From Ophiura sarsii (taxonomy: Eukaryota; Echinodermata; Ophiuroidea; Amphilepidida; Ophiuridae): 64,000 nt of DNA. Under the pieces are notes generated by a model. It made no database searches. It worked only from the letters and a program-made list of their open reading frames with translations, and was not told where the DNA came from. Made by a program: the position numbers and the translations under genes. This document shows positions 35,816 through 48,351 of this stretch, piece by piece (within the stretch, counting starts at the first letter, position 1; each line of letters opens with the position of its first letter). The stretch is from NCBI GenBank assembly GCA_035610835.1, contig CM069457.1, positions 39,225,319 through 39,289,318 on the forward strand. Reading direction: 5' to 3'.

Positions 35816-38375
35816 ACACCTATCAGTTGTAAGACGCACTATACGACCCCCAGGAGTGGTGCGTCACTTTACCGAGGTGCGTCAACTTCTCATGTACCAT
35901 GACGCACCCTGTGTCAAAAAATCGACGTACCATTGCCATCCAAATACGCACCCTCAGTCAATTTTTTGGACGCACCATTGGTGGATTCTGACGGACTATG
36001 ACGACGCACCCCGTCGTCGTCAGATATCGTTGACTAAACTGGATTAAACACGATGACTATACTGAAAATGAAACTACTTTTGATTCACGGGGGATCTGCA
36101 CTTATTCGATGTTGTCAACCCTGGCCCATGAATATAGACTCCGGACCGGGACCGGGATGGACGGAACCAAGAGGAGAACTTTTATATGCGCAATAATGTC
36201 TGACTGGTCTAAAATGCATAAAATATTTAACTGATTATAAACGTCAAGATGAGGATGAAACAATTTCGAGAACATTTTCCATTCTGCTTCGACCCGTTAA
36301 GTGGCGTAACCAGGAGGAGGGGTGGGGTGGGGTGGAGGTGGGGAGGATGAGGCATCCTTCATCCCTTGTTATTATAAATGTAGGCTTGCGCCTATTTACA
36401 ATAAACGGGAGGTAAGTAGAAAATTGGGTTCTCGAAAGTGTATTTAAACATTTGAACTTCGGATTGGAAAGTATACCTTCTATAAACCATCAAAGAATTT
36501 AAGAGGGGCATTTAAAAATACCAAAAACATTGCACCCCAAAAGGCGGCACATACACATGTGCGAAACCCTGCAAAGCCAAGCCCTAAATTTGACTAAATT
36601 TGCATGGACAACACGGGTGATTACGAGTGCTTCCCCCGGTAGTATAGTCTCGGGCCAAGACTGCTGTATACTCCATTCATCGGCTCGTAGGACGATAGCA
36701 GGCGACTGCGCGGAGTCAACACAAGCGTGGTATCCGACCCCCGCCCCCCCCCCCCCCCCCCCCCCTGTATCCGCCACTGGACAGGGTGGAAAGCCTGGCG
36801 GGGGATGTCCCGGCTCTCTCAGGTGGGCCTGGCCTCGGATTTATTAACCCTTAACACCATTTGGCCTTATTTCCGGGGCGGATGGGCTCTAATAGTGTGC
36901 TGTTTTGTTCAAATCTTTTAATACCCGACTTTTTGTTGTTTGATGTCTCCGTGAGCTTGATTGACCAGTGGCGTAACAGCCGGGGGGCAGGGGGGCACAG
37001 TGCCCCCCCCCCCCCCTGAAGGTGCTTAGCAGGAAATTCAAACCTACCCACCAGGAAAAATGGGGGGAAGGGAAAAGAGGAAAAGAATGGGGAAAGGGAA
37101 AGAAAAGAGAGAGAGAAAGGAAAAATGGAGGAAAAATAAAAAGGAAAAGGAGAAAAAAAGGGAAAGAAAAATTCGCAGTACAAAAAGCACAACAGTCAAC
37201 AAATTGTTGTGCTTTTTGTACTGCGAAATTGTGTTACCGTGCGAATTCTTTTGACCCTACCCCCCCCCCCCCCCACCCCCCACTTATGTGAAATTCACGA
37301 GGTGACTGACTGGGGAAAATTTTGGGGCAACCCTTTACGAAAAATTCCGGGACGGAATTATTCTAACCAGGATTTTTTTTGGCTGTGCCCCCCCTGACAA
37401 CCAACCTCTGTTACGCCCCTGTGATTGACACATTCTGTGTGACCTTTCCTCGGGGGTGGGGGTGGGGTGGGGGTACTCGCCTAAGCGGTGGCGGGGATAG
37501 TGTCGCTTAGTCGCTTTTAAAAACATAATGGGGTATGATTTTGATTTTGTGATGGAAAATCTCTAAAAATAAAAATTTGCCCCACTTGATACAGATGGGA
37601 CTATTTTAAAATCCTTACAAATGGGTATATTTTTGCGAATTGCGAAAATTGGGTCTAGTTTTCCACACAAAAAAATCATATAAATTAGGTCTATTTTCCA
37701 GATAATTTGCGAACGGGGCCTATAAATGAAGCAAAATCCTTAGAAATGGGTACCGTTTTTCCACAAATTACCCTTAGAAATGGGTATAATGTTTTTTTAG
37801 TTGAATCTCCTGCCGCACGTCCCCGACCAAATCTAATTCTGGGGGCCTGTTCTACCTGTGTTGTTAGATTGTTCTGCGCTTGTGCGGAAGAGGGCAATGC
37901 TGATCCCCTATCTTACGTGACACTACCCTAAAAATGAAAGGTTCTCGGTCTACTGTCGGTTCCTTTTTTTTCGTTTGCCAAACTCTTGTATTGCAATTGG
38001 CGATGATCGAGTGATTTAAGGCATTTTAGAACATGCGGTATAAAATATCGGAGTGATGTTTGCGGTATTAAAGTAGAGCCTGGTTGGCGGTATCAAGGAG
38101 TTATATGGTATAGGCCTATAGCGTATATTTAAAGGTCGTATTTTGTTGTTCGTAAACAGATGTACACTGTGACGCACCCATGTAAAGTGCCGGACCTTGA
38201 CGCACCCTCCGTCATTTTTTTGACGGACCAAAGGTTGCCACTGACGTACCCTCCGTCAAGATTTTTTTGGTAAACGACGCACCCACGACGGGGTCGTATA
38301 GTGCGTCTTACAGATTTTTTGGTAAACGACGCACCCACGACGGGGTCGTATAGTGCGTCTTACAACTGATAGGTA
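35816..38375. mobile_element. 2.56-kb non-autonomous TIR element B with GACGCACC subterminal repeats
   Basis: A perfect 33-bp inverted repeat, ACCTATCAGTTGTAAGACGC... (35818-35850), matches 38342-38374 in reverse complement. TAAT at 35812-35815 and 38376-38379 is the likely target duplication, and family A copy 1 has no insert here. Both ends carry many GACGCACC or GGTGCGTC motifs over 200 bp. On the right, the terminal ~50 bp are duplicated (38262-38308 and 38309-38364). No transposase is recognisable; the interior holds oligo-C tracts and a nested hAT-like MITE. Confidence 0.85.
36966..37421. mobile_element. 456-bp hAT-like MITE nested inside element B
   Basis: Ends CAGTGGCGTAACAG and CTGTTACGCCCCTG are inverted repeats. 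An 8-bp duplication TGATTGAC lies at 36958-36965 and 37422-37429. CAGTGG-type ends with 8-bp duplications are the hAT pattern. The interior has a purine-rich GGAAAAGG tract, a 23-bp perfect hairpin (37172-37194 and 37205-37227) and an oligo-C run. No transposase. Relatives are at 29341-29505 and 47115-47384. Confidence 0.88.
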
Positions 38376-38484
38376 TAATGAAGTCAGCCAAACCAATACA
38401 CATTTCAAACCAATACACATTTCATTGTATATACGATATCGCATGGACGTTATCACGTGTCATTTTGAATTTCAGCATCTCCAA

Positions 38485-39195
38485 TATGGGCAATAACTGT
38501 CTCAATAGTGTATTGTGTGGATACTCGCTGCCTCAATAGCGTATTGTGTGGATACTTAGTGCCTCAAGAGCGTATTGTGTGGATACATGGTGCCTTAATT
38601 GCGAATTGTGTGAACACCTTAACTCTACCCCCATATTTTTCAGAAAAGTGACCCAAAATATCACTGCGACCCGAACCCCTCCCCCCCCCCCCCCCCCCCA
38701 CACGGGATTTGAGCCGCGGACCTCTGGCACACGTGGCAAGGGATTTTCCACTACACCATCTGTTTCATGGTTACTTGGCGCAGTATACTGTGTACATTTG
38801 GCGCCTCAATAGCGTACCGTGTGGACACCTGCCTCAATAGTGTATTGTGTGGACACCTTCCACCTCAATAGCCCATTGTTTGGATACCTTCTACCTCAAT
38901 AGCGTATTGTGTGAACACTTGGCCCCTCTATTGCGTATTGTGTGGACACCTGCCTCAATAGTGTATTGTGTGAATACCTTCTACCTCAATAGCGTATAGT
39001 GTGGACCCCTGCTGCCTCAATAGCGTATTGTGTGGTTATCTGCGGCCTCAATAGCGTATTGTGTTGACACTTGCTGCGTCAACAGCGTATTGGGTAGACA
39101 CTCGGTGCCTCAATAGCGTATTGTGTGGACATTTGATGCCTAAATAGCGTATTGTGTGGACATTTGATGCCTCGACAGCGTATTGTGTGGACACA
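38485..39195. repeat. 31-bp minisatellite, second array (diverged)
   Basis: Units of the CCTCAATAGCGTATTGTGTG type, as at 11530-12080 but with more substitutions and shortened units (for example GGACACCTGCCTCAATAG). A tRNA-like insertion splits it at about 38615-38770. Confidence 0.9.
38615..38770 (-). mobile_element. tRNA-like (SINE-like) insertion with a 19-C tract
   Basis: On the minus strand TGGTGTAGTGGAAAATCCC resembles an A box and CGGCTCAAATCCCGTG a B box. It interrupts the minisatellite; C19 lies at 38681-38699. Target duplications are not clear. Confidence 0.55.
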
Positions 39196-39420
39196 AACAT
39201 CATTACTTATCTTGTGGAAACTAATAACTGCAAACATCCGTAGTCTGTCATTTAAAACAATCTAATTCAATTCAATACGCTGCGCTTAGACGCGATTAAA
39301 CAGATTACACACGTTCCCTGAAAAGAAAAACATACTACACATTAATAATTACACTGCGCACAACTGATAACAGGGATTGCCTCGTCGCAGTACCTCAGAA
39401 TATACCAACTTCAGCCTACA

Positions 39421-40560
39421 GACTAGAATAGCCAATGAAAGTTATATCGAATTACCCATGAAATCGAAATCAAACCTATTTTGTTCACGAGGTGGAAGTG
39501 AGGAGAATAATTAATCTTAAGAACAGTTCATTCTTCGACGGGGATTTGAACCCGGAACACCCTGTAATATAATATCTGTAATAATAACTTGTGGCCATGT
39601 GTTTTGTACCATACAGGAATAAGGAGTTATTGTAAATTGAACGTAGAATTGGGAACATTTTCTATATTCCCCATAGAGATTGTACACAGCGCTACCGCCA
39701 TCGCCGCCACCGCCACCACCCCTGACTTTCGAAATATAATCAATCATATCTCAGCCAAAAAGTCATAGAAATACCTGATTTATTCTGACAATGTAGCTAG
39801 ATAAATAGTCTTTCAAATGACACATAAACCATAGCTCTACCACATTTAGTTGTTGAGTTATTAGAGAGAGATGGATGATTCGTCACCAAATATGCAACAC
39901 CACCACTCTTTTTGGGTGGTGAGTTCAAAACACATGGCCTTGTATATAATATATTCGCACACACTCAATTACCACTACCTTGATCAAGGTCTGTCGACCA
40001 AGACATTGGTTTTATTTACTAATAAAACCGTGCATCTCTACTAACATGACTAATGTAGAGCACTGTTGACTATTCTATTGTTCACCTACCTGTATCGTTA
40101 TGTCGACTCATACCCACTAGTTAATGGACACTTCTGAAGTCTTTGAAGAAAAGCCGAAAGCCTTTGCTCGCCATCACACCATTACCTACTCTAAAAAGCA
40201 TGTTTCACCATTGAATCATGGCAGATGAATTTAATAAGGTAGACGATTTTCCAACCAACTGGCTAAGATTGTAGATATGACTTCTTTTTTGTACCGGTAG
40301 TACTTCATTTATGATTTATGAAACCCAACAAAATTGCGGTGTTTTATTTTCAAGGGGAACTTTTTTTGACTTGAATTTTTTTAATTTTGTGAGTGCTGTA
40401 TCTATTTAACTATTAATCAAATGCATATAAAAGTACACATTTTTGGAAAGGAAATGTATCATATAATCCAAATTTTGCGTCAATTTTGACCAACAATTTT
40501 TTGTTTTGTTTTTTGTTTGTTGACTAAATCACTTTTTTGACTACAAAAAGTGATTGACCC
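39421..40560. repeat. Dispersed repeat family F, copy 2, starting with a SINE-like piece
   Basis: 39421-39570 matches the SINE tail and head region (TATATCGAATTACCCATGA, then GATTTGAACCCGG, a B-box-like sequence on the minus strand). From about 39950 the sequence is collinear with 22650-23600. No coding frame. Confidence 0.7.
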
Positions 40561-41189
40561 CAACAAAGCTAACAAAAATAATTTTGAGCAAAAAAAATCC
40601 AAATTACCTCCGAACATATATACCTCCTATGGTATATTTTAAAAAACCACAAATGGTGTTTTTTGTATTTTTCTCATGAATTTAACATAAAATCATCGAG
40701 AAAGATGTTTATGGTTAACCACACAAATCCGTCAAGCCATTCGTTTACATGCGTAAATTTACGCGCGTAATTAATTAATAATTTAGGCGTTTAAATGGAA
40801 TAATTTTGAACCACTTTTGGTATGCCCAATTAAGTTATGTAATCCTTAAATTATGCTTAATATTTTATTTATTTATTTCATTTTTCTTTTTCTGTAATAT
40901 TAATATTTATAAAAAACTTTAGATACATTCATTTTGCAACATTTTCTTACTATAACAATGTATGTTATACAACTGTGCACAGACTTGGCAAAAGTCTATT
41001 GATAGGTGTCCAACCATGCACGCAAACAATGGAAGGAATATTCAAGGACATGCCCACGCTAAGGGACTAATGCTTTGAAATTCGCGCTACAAGAAACTTG
41101 AAATGCCATTCATCAGTGTGCAGTCAAGGGTCTTAAGCATAATGGTGTATGTTACTTTATAGTTGACCGTGTGTTGACATGCAAACCTG
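40561..41189. other. No recognised gene
   Basis: AT-rich with oligo-T runs. Nothing supportable. Confidence 0.5.
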
Positions 41190-42690
41190 TAATAATAATA
41201 ATAATAATAATAATAGTGACAAGGCACATATCCACTCTAAATAAGAGCGCTCAAGGCACAAACATAAAATACAATATAATAGAAAACGATAAACAACAAC
41301 AATAAAACTACTTAATTTTACAAAACGTCTCTGACATCAGATGTGTTTTCAACAGTTTTTTGAAGATTGTAACAGTTTTTGCAGTTTTAATATGGAGAGG
41401 AAGTTCATTTCAGAGACGAGGAGCTGCAAAGCAAAAGATCTGTCTCCCCAAGAGCGCTTAGATATAGTTTCTTGAAGAAGTTGCATTTGTCCAGAACGAA
41501 GAGTGCGAGTTGGCACATAGTTTGATAACAATTCGGATAAATATGATGGGGCAACATTGTTGATACATTTATATACAATAAGCAATAGTTTGAAAACAAT
41601 TCTCTGAGCTATAGGGATCCAATGGAGTCCCTTTAAAATTGGCGTAATATGGTAAGATCTTTCAGAGAAGAATGCGAGCTGCAGTGTTTTAAATTTTCTG
41701 AAGAAGACGATAGAGTTCATTAGCTGGTAATCCATAAAGAAGAGCATTGTTGTTATCAAGACGAGAGGTTATAAACGAATAAATTAATTGTTCTGTAGCA
41801 TCACGACTAAGATATTTGCGGATTCTGCTGATATTACGTAGTTGAAATGCTGAGCAACGAATGACATTGGAGATGTGTGGTTTCATAGTCATGGAAGAGT
41901 CGAAAATTGCCCCCAGATTCCGAGCTTTGGAGACTGAGGCAATTGTGGAGTCACCGATATGTACGTGTTCAATGTTTATCTTAGACAATTGATGGTGGGA
42001 TCCAAACAGTAGAAATTCAGTTTTTCGTCGTTGAGCTTTAAGAAGTTTTATTTCATCCATTTACGAATTTCATTGATGCATAGTTCAAGGGTAGCTATGG
42101 CAGAGTCTGCATTTTGTTGAGATGAATCAAATGACAAATAAAGCTGTGTGTCATCAGCGTAAACATGATAGGTTAAGTTGTGGCGAAGAATGATGTCACG
42201 GACAGGGTAAGTGTAGACAGTGAACCATTGCGGTCCAAGCACAGATCCTTGTGGAACAGAATAATTAAGCACAGTGGGATGAGAAGTAGCAGTACCAATG
42301 CGAACATATTGGGGTCTATTGGAAAGGTAGGATTTGCACCAGTCCAAGGCATGATCCTGAATGCCAAGCTAATCATGAAGAAGAGAGATGAGAACGTTAT
42401 GGTCAACAGTGTCAAATGCAGCACTTAGATCCAGGAGAATTAAGCCTGTTATTTGTCCATTGTTGAGAGCAGTGATAATGTCATTATTTACTCGGAGAAG
42501 AGCGGTTTCTGTTCCATGATATTGTTTATATGCAGATTGATATGGATCCGATAAGGAATTGGTACTGATATGATCAGATATTCTTTTTGACACAATCCTT
42601 TCAATCGTCTTTTCGAGAAATTTTAAGTTTGAAATCGGTCTGTAGTCCATGACGTATGCCTCTGTACCATGATAAAGGCCTGCACTAAGT
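41190..42690 (-). pseudogene. 5'-truncated CR1/L2-like LINE reverse transcriptase, broken
   Basis: Minus strand. The reverse transcriptase starts near 42665 with YRPISNLKFLEKTIERIV, then HGTETALL and LILLDLSAAFDTVDHNVL (motif A, catalytic Asp). An in-frame TAG follows at about 42369, then SYLSNRPQYVRIG, VPQGSVLGP (motif B) and YADDTQLY (motif C). A frameshift near 42055 leads into the thumb (KTEFLLFGS, ARNLGAIFDS). A second frameshift near 41740 leads into LKGLHWIPIAQRIVFKLLL, the C-terminal block common in CR1/L2/Rex-type elements. The 3' end has a (TTA)n tail at 41193-41216. Endonuclease and ORF1 are absent. Inactive by one stop and two frameshifts, but otherwise well preserved. Confidence 0.9.
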
Positions 42691-43226
42691 CTAAATAATA
42701 ATAAAAAGTTTAAATAGTCAAGGCCATGAAAGCAAGTAGCCAGTAGCTGGTTGCATTAGCATGTATGGATAATCAAGTATTGGCCAATACGAGATCAGGT
42801 TTAATAAGAAATATAATCATATAAGGACACAAAAGAGTACTTTAAAACAAAGCTGTTTTGATTATATATGATACATATACTTAGGATTGAAATTGACATG
42901 GTTGTAATACACTCAGGAGGCACTATATTTATAATTCAATGTTTGGTAATTTATGCTCTGTTGCACTGTAGTACGGGAATCTGAGACCTAAAATACACTT
43001 TTCCCGAAACCTTCTGGTGTAAGATTCTAACTAGAAACTCAAAATATAATATCCATAGAAACATCCGAGCCATGGCTTTGAGTACTGCACGCTTTTGTTT
43101 TCAGTATATGACCACAAAAAAGGAGCGTAGCACGTAACTGTATTGAGTGTTCATATAATAAGCTTATTATAGGTTGAGTCTATCAACAAAGGATATAGAT
43201 ATAACGAGTGAGCCAAGGTCCCATTT
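42691..43226. other. No recognised gene
   Basis: Short interval between the LINE and family E copy 2. Nothing supportable. Confidence 0.5.
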
Positions 43227-44611
43227 TTCTAAGACCTCTTTATATCGGTGTCTGCTGCATATACTATTGGTCACAACTGAAGAAAAATAAAGAACTTTGG
43301 ACCGACACTTTTCCCCAATGTTGGGTCAAATATCAACAATATAATTAATTGGTATAAGTTTTAGCCATGGATTAACCAACAATTGGTCTTGCCTATCTCG
43401 TTTATTGATCAATTAATACAATTATCTAAACAATTGGGTACAGTTTCACCAACATTTGTGTTACAAACTTGCCCATCTCTTGGTCAAATTATTGCTACAT
43501 ATAGGGTAAAATGTTTGGCCAACTAATAAATCAAAGTACCGTATTTGCTCAATTTTTGGATAAAGGTATAGCTTAAGGAACGGCTGAACCAACAGATAGC
43601 TGTTGGTGAAGATTTTCCCAATAGTGTTTACTGTTGATATTTGACACAAACACAACGTTTAATCAGAAAGTTGAGCACTTTTTGACCAACTTACTTCCGA
43701 AAGGTTTCACATCATTTATTAGTATTTTGTCTGCAGCGTAAATAACAGGCATTTGATTGAAAACACCTAGAATCGGGGTTGATGCGGAAAGACTAGTTGT
43801 TTGGAAGTATTCTGAGAAGTTAATAAACAACCATGACACGGCTTAAATTAAAATATATTGAATTTATGGATGACAATCTTGTATTCTTAGAAACTCTGCA
43901 CCAAAGATCTGGACACGCCACTGGTCTGTAAAATGTAAAATATAGACTAAGTTAAACAGAATGGGTATATTGCTTCTATTTTTGTAATTTTGGCAACAAC
44001 TAATAATAATGGTTGGTTGATTTTATTAGATTAAAGAAACTTTCATTAGAAGAGGACAAGAGGACAATTTCATTAAGACTTTTCATTTAGGACAAAGTGT
44101 GAGAATATCTTTCCATTGTCAGTTAAAAATACTGCAACAATAGGCAATAAAGTCATTTCAAGTTTCCCTAAACGGAACTTCCACTACACTCTTTACTTCA
44201 TGTTTGATAAGAATGCCTTATTATTTATTTTTGATCTCGTTACTAATTAAATTGAATAGGAATCCTAATGATTTTCTCAAGATTCTTTTAAAAATACCAA
44301 TTTTTAATAAGGCACCTCATCAAACATATGACAAGGCACCTCATCTATCAAATACGTCACCTGCGATGAATCAGTTTATTAGTCAATGCATGCTGATGTC
44401 ACCGCATATCGTGATAGGCCTATTTTCCAGGGGATTTAAACTTACAATTGGCAAAATTATTAGAAAGTTGGCCGAAACTGCGCACGACATTGTATAATAG
44501 TTTGTTTGCAGAGATTTAAAAGCGGTATCATCTAGCACCGTGGCCTATAGCGGGTTGAGCGCGCTCTCTTCAAAGCGTTCACATGGCTTTATGTTCTCAG
44601 GAGTCAGGTCT
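43227..44611. repeat. Dispersed repeat family E, copy 2 (contiguous reference copy)
   Basis: Collinear with 6854-10637 but lacking both large insertions. At 44550-44565 it reads CGGGTTGAGCGCGC, which is the empty site of element D1. It ends with a small duplication of CAGGAGTCA. No coding frame. Confidence 0.85.
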
Positions 44612-45620
44612 CAGGAGTCACGCTGTGTGTCACATCGAATCTCATTTTACACCGAATGAGAATCTCCTTTTTACTCGCATATAATTAACATATCGTGGAC
44701 ATGTTTGAATATTATGAATTATTTATAAACTTAGTGTCACACGCTGTTACCCATAACAGCGATATGTACTATTCAGGCAACAGGTCTCCTAGAGCGCAAC
44801 GAACATATATAGAATCTGAAGATGCGCCTGTGACGATGTTGGCTTATCTGTTAAAGCCAGCAAATGTCCATGCGCAATAAGCGTGTGGAATTGAGCAAAC
44901 GGGATAGTTGATGCCGATGCCGATGCCTTGCGTACATACTTATGCGACCTTGAATGGTCGGTATTTCTTGTAAGAGAGTTCTTATTTATACGAGTCGAGT
45001 CAATAGTCCGTAAGATAATTGTGTTCTTAGAAATAAGGTATATACATGCTTACGTGTAACCGGATAGGCAGATATGTTTTTAATTTTGATATATTTATAT
45101 TAATAAATGTCTGTCATTTTGTTTTACACCAAAGAGGATTCAACTAAAAAAATACAATTTCAATTGGATTGATATTTTTTCTATACAAAATCTGCCCAGA
45201 GCGAGAAGGAAACCTGTCATACAGAAGAATGCATAAAGCTGACACAAAATAAACCTACCACATGGGATGCCAAGGAACCCCCAACAAAGGGGTACCCCCC
45301 CCCCCCCCCCCATGGAAATTGGTCACCACCAGCAGCCCAATTTGGAGCAAGCTGGGAACCGCATGAGCAGCCACGACCAAAAGTGGTTGCCCATGGAAAA
45401 TAATGTGACCCCACCGGGATGCACAATGGAGCAAACCGGGAACCAGAAGGAGGGAAATTGCCTCAGAACCGCCAAGGATTTCTACATGAAAAATCCCAAA
45501 AGGCACCCAAAGAGGAAAATGGGGTTGGGTGGGTGGGAATTTCCGCCTTCTGTATTCAAGTGGGTTTTGGTCATACGAGATGATCAAAACGTCAATATGT
45601 AAATAAAAAACGTGTTAATA
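44612..45620. other. No recognised gene
   Basis: A C17 tract lies at 45295-45311. The GC-richer stretch 45240-45560 has open frames on both strands but no domain or repeat partner that I recognise. Confidence 0.45.
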
Positions 45621-45622
45621 TC

Positions 45623-46153
45623 ATGTATTGGCAATCAAGGTATATTTACGTTCATGTGGTTACAAAATTTACAGTCGTGCCAATAATTCAGAACATATGG
45701 GCACAGGAACTGACAACGTCACCAAAATGGGACGATATTTGGACTATGAAAACTATTCTTGAAAAAGAGAGAAAATTGGCAGAGTTCAATTACAAATTAT
45801 TATATAGAATCATCGCTTCCAAAGCAAACTTATATAAATGGAATAAGGTGAACTCACCAAATTGTTTCGAGTGCAACAAGTCAGATGATTATCTACATTC
45901 ATTTATTGCCTGTCCTTTGTCAAATAGCTTTTGGAATCGTTTTAAAAAAATTATTATTTCTAAAAATATTCCATGTCCAGAGATATCGTTTAAAATCATT
46001 GTACTTGGTTATAAACCAGATAATCAAAATGTATTGAATGTAATGCTAAATAGAATGATTAGTCTGGCGTCGTTCACTCTGTATAGATCCAGACTTATCA
46101 AGATCACTGGTAATAAAAACCTTGATGCATTGAGTGGTTTCTATACGAATTAA
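45623..46153 (+). pseudogene. L1/Tx1-like LINE C-terminal fragment (zf-RVT region)
   Basis: A 176-residue frame that reads from about residue 50 as FNYKLLYRIIASKANLYKW, NSPNCFECNKSDDYLHSF and CPLSNSFWNRF. This is the K.L.RI....NL..W / C..C....E..H.F..C / S..FW order of the zinc-finger segment that follows reverse transcriptase in L1-like LINEs. The reverse transcriptase and endonuclease are absent upstream, so this is a 5'-truncated insertion whose last part is still open. Confidence 0.8.
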
Positions 46154-46362
46154 GATGGAGAATTAGTGTCTTGAGACATAGTGAAAATATGTGGCATAAG
46201 ATTGGCAAAAGCCTACATAGCACAGAGTAAATAGTAGGTTTTGATATTTTTCTTGTAAAACACATGTACACGAGAACCCATATTATATATTATATACGTC
46301 ATTCATATATTCTTGTTCATTGATCGGTTAAAAGTGGGTCACATGATCAAAAATAAACACGC

Positions 46363-46445
46363 TATTTACTATTTACGGCTCCCAAAAGTACTATTTACGG
46401 CTCCCAAGAAGACTATTTACGGCTCCCAAGAAGACTATTTACGGC
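46363..46445. repeat. ~22-bp tandem repeat, four copies
   Basis: ACTATTTACGGCTCCCAAGA repeated four times with small length changes, then followed by a GC-rich patch (GCGCAAGTGCGCCGG). Confidence 0.9.
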
Positions 46446-46449
46446 GCAA

Positions 46450-47114
46450 GTGCGCCGGTAGTTTCACGCGGCGTTGTACTCCGCGTGACGCGAGAGGGCG
46501 CACGATTGCATCCCCGGGCGCAGCGTGACGATCGTTCGTTGCACTGCCTTTGAATTGAACTTTTTAACTGATGAAGATTGGAACTTACCGGATAATTTTT
46601 GAGTTTGAACTTTATGGAACTAGAAATATATGAATGACGTATATAAAACAAATATATACTGCCTTTATTCGAGTCTCTGGAGAGTCTCTCATAGCATTAT
46701 ATATTTGTATATTGTTTTGTTTGTCAACTCACCTGCGAGGGTCATGTACCATATGAATGATCATGAGCCATCTATCTTCAAGCTAATGATAATTGGTGGT
46801 AATTTTATCTTCAATGTATGTAAATAACCAATGAAAAATTTGTATTTTGAGTGCATTTATTGATGTTTGCACCCTATATATTATCTACCCACCTGTATAA
46901 TGACCTTGATATTGTCATTGTGAGATTTAGAAATTTGTATGCTTTCAGGAAATGTAGCCTATACTTTTCTTATACTCCTATATATAGTTTTATAATGCTG
47001 AAAATGTTTTAAGCAAAATCCATGTGATTTTTCCATTTTTAGCATATGGCACACAAAGGGTCCCAAGGCACACGACCATCCACATGAAACCATAAAGATA
47101 TGTGGTGGTTCACC
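46450..47114. other. No recognised gene
   Basis: Begins with a GC-rich patch, then AT-rich. No domain found. Confidence 0.5.
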
Positions 47115-47384
47115 CAGTGGCGGAGTAGGCGGGCGCCCCGCCCCCGTAAATTTGACAATAGTCCTTTTTTGTGTACCACTTTACCTTTTTCAGAGGCATA
47201 GGTAGGTTCATTTGGTACATTTGCGACTTGTACCATGCAAAATTTTTGGCCGGTTTTGCCCCGCCCCCCCCCCCCCCCCCCCCCCCCCCCACCCCCACTT
47301 ATCAGAATTTCACGAGCTGACTGCAACATAAATTAGGGACCTTTTACGATTTTAAATTAAATTTTAATCCTGGATCCGCCACTG
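47115..47384. mobile_element. hAT-like MITE with a 27-C tract
   Basis: Ends CAGTGGCGGAG and GATCCGCCACTG are inverted. The interior CCCCACTTATCAGAATTTCACG and GGACCTTTTACG resembles the element at 36966-37421. C27 spans 47264-47290. I do not see a clear 8-bp duplication. Confidence 0.65.
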
Positions 47385-48349
47385 GCGAACTTTGCTCACA
47401 CTGCACATTCTTTGTATTTTCCGAGTTTTACCCATACGAAAGTATGCCCTCTCCTGATGAGTTTGAACCCATTCCAAATACTGCCCTCCTATAATATCCA
47501 CCATGCTTCATGTATCCACTGCGCATGATTGTACCTTAATCGCGCGATCGTAATACCAAGCTCAAAACCACGCAGCGATTATAGAGGGCTTTTTCATTTC
47601 GGCTTTTCATTTTGCCAATCCCCATAATCTTTTGGTGAAAGTATATTTTATGGCCAATATTTTCTAAAATACAGGAGCGCTTAGCATATTGATACCTCAT
47701 GGGTACTCAGTAGATAAATAGGGCCCCGTTAGACCAGGGACTGAGTCTTTTTTACTATTGGTTAATCCACGTCCAATGGTCAATTAAGATTAGGCATACC
47801 ATTGTGATAATGAATTAATTTCAATTAATAAATTCTCACATTATTTTTTTTATCATTTCCTTCGAAAATTGAACAGAACGGATGTCTCCATGGGGGACTT
47901 ATAAATTAATGAATTAGTTAAATTCTGACATTGGTCATAGTTATATTATCAACTGGTGCGGCATCAGATCCGCTATTTAACTTTAGGTTTTTGGTACTTT
48001 ACTAGGCCTTTAAAAATTGATTAACCGAAACTGTTTATGAAACTGAACAGTCGGTAGTTCCTATTATGACCTTCCAATCATGGAACTCTTGGTCCCACCA
48101 TGGAAGTATTTCTTCCATGTAATGGTCCCACCTATATTTTGAACTTATGGATTAAATTATATTTTAATATTACTGGTATGCTATCAATATAATTATTTAA
48201 TTCATCTATATTATTAGATGTTCAATAATTGTATTATTAAAATTTAATTGTATTATCAAAATTTGACATTGTTGAATTTTGTAGGATTAAGGAAAAAATC
48301 GTCTCAGCATCTTCCATCTAGTCATAGCGCATGCGACACAGAACTCAAA
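47385..48349. other. No recognised gene
   Basis: AT-rich. Nothing supportable. Confidence 0.5.
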
Positions 48350-48351
48350 TA

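Larger units (their letters stand above)
35188..39420. repeat. Dispersed repeat family A, copy 2, split by nested insertions
   Basis: Pieces in the order of copy 1 (10918-12158) are 35188-35480, 35752-35815, 38376-38615 and 38770-39420. The gaps are occupied by a TA-flanked MITE, a 2.56-kb TIR element (itself carrying a hAT-like MITE) and a tRNA-like insertion. A 45-bp piece (CACATTGCCACAAAATACAT...) is locally duplicated at 35391-35481. The minisatellite part is longer and more diverged than in copy 1. Confidence 0.85.

Noticed and set aside
36530..37254. Frames of 60-113 residues around oligo-C and purine-rich tracts
   Set aside because: Low-complexity translations of MITE sequence, open on both strands.
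45267..45602. 111-residue plus-strand frame and its 110-residue minus-strand partner
   Set aside because: Open on both strands of a GC-richer stretch, Pro run from a C17 tract, no domain; not supportable as a gene.
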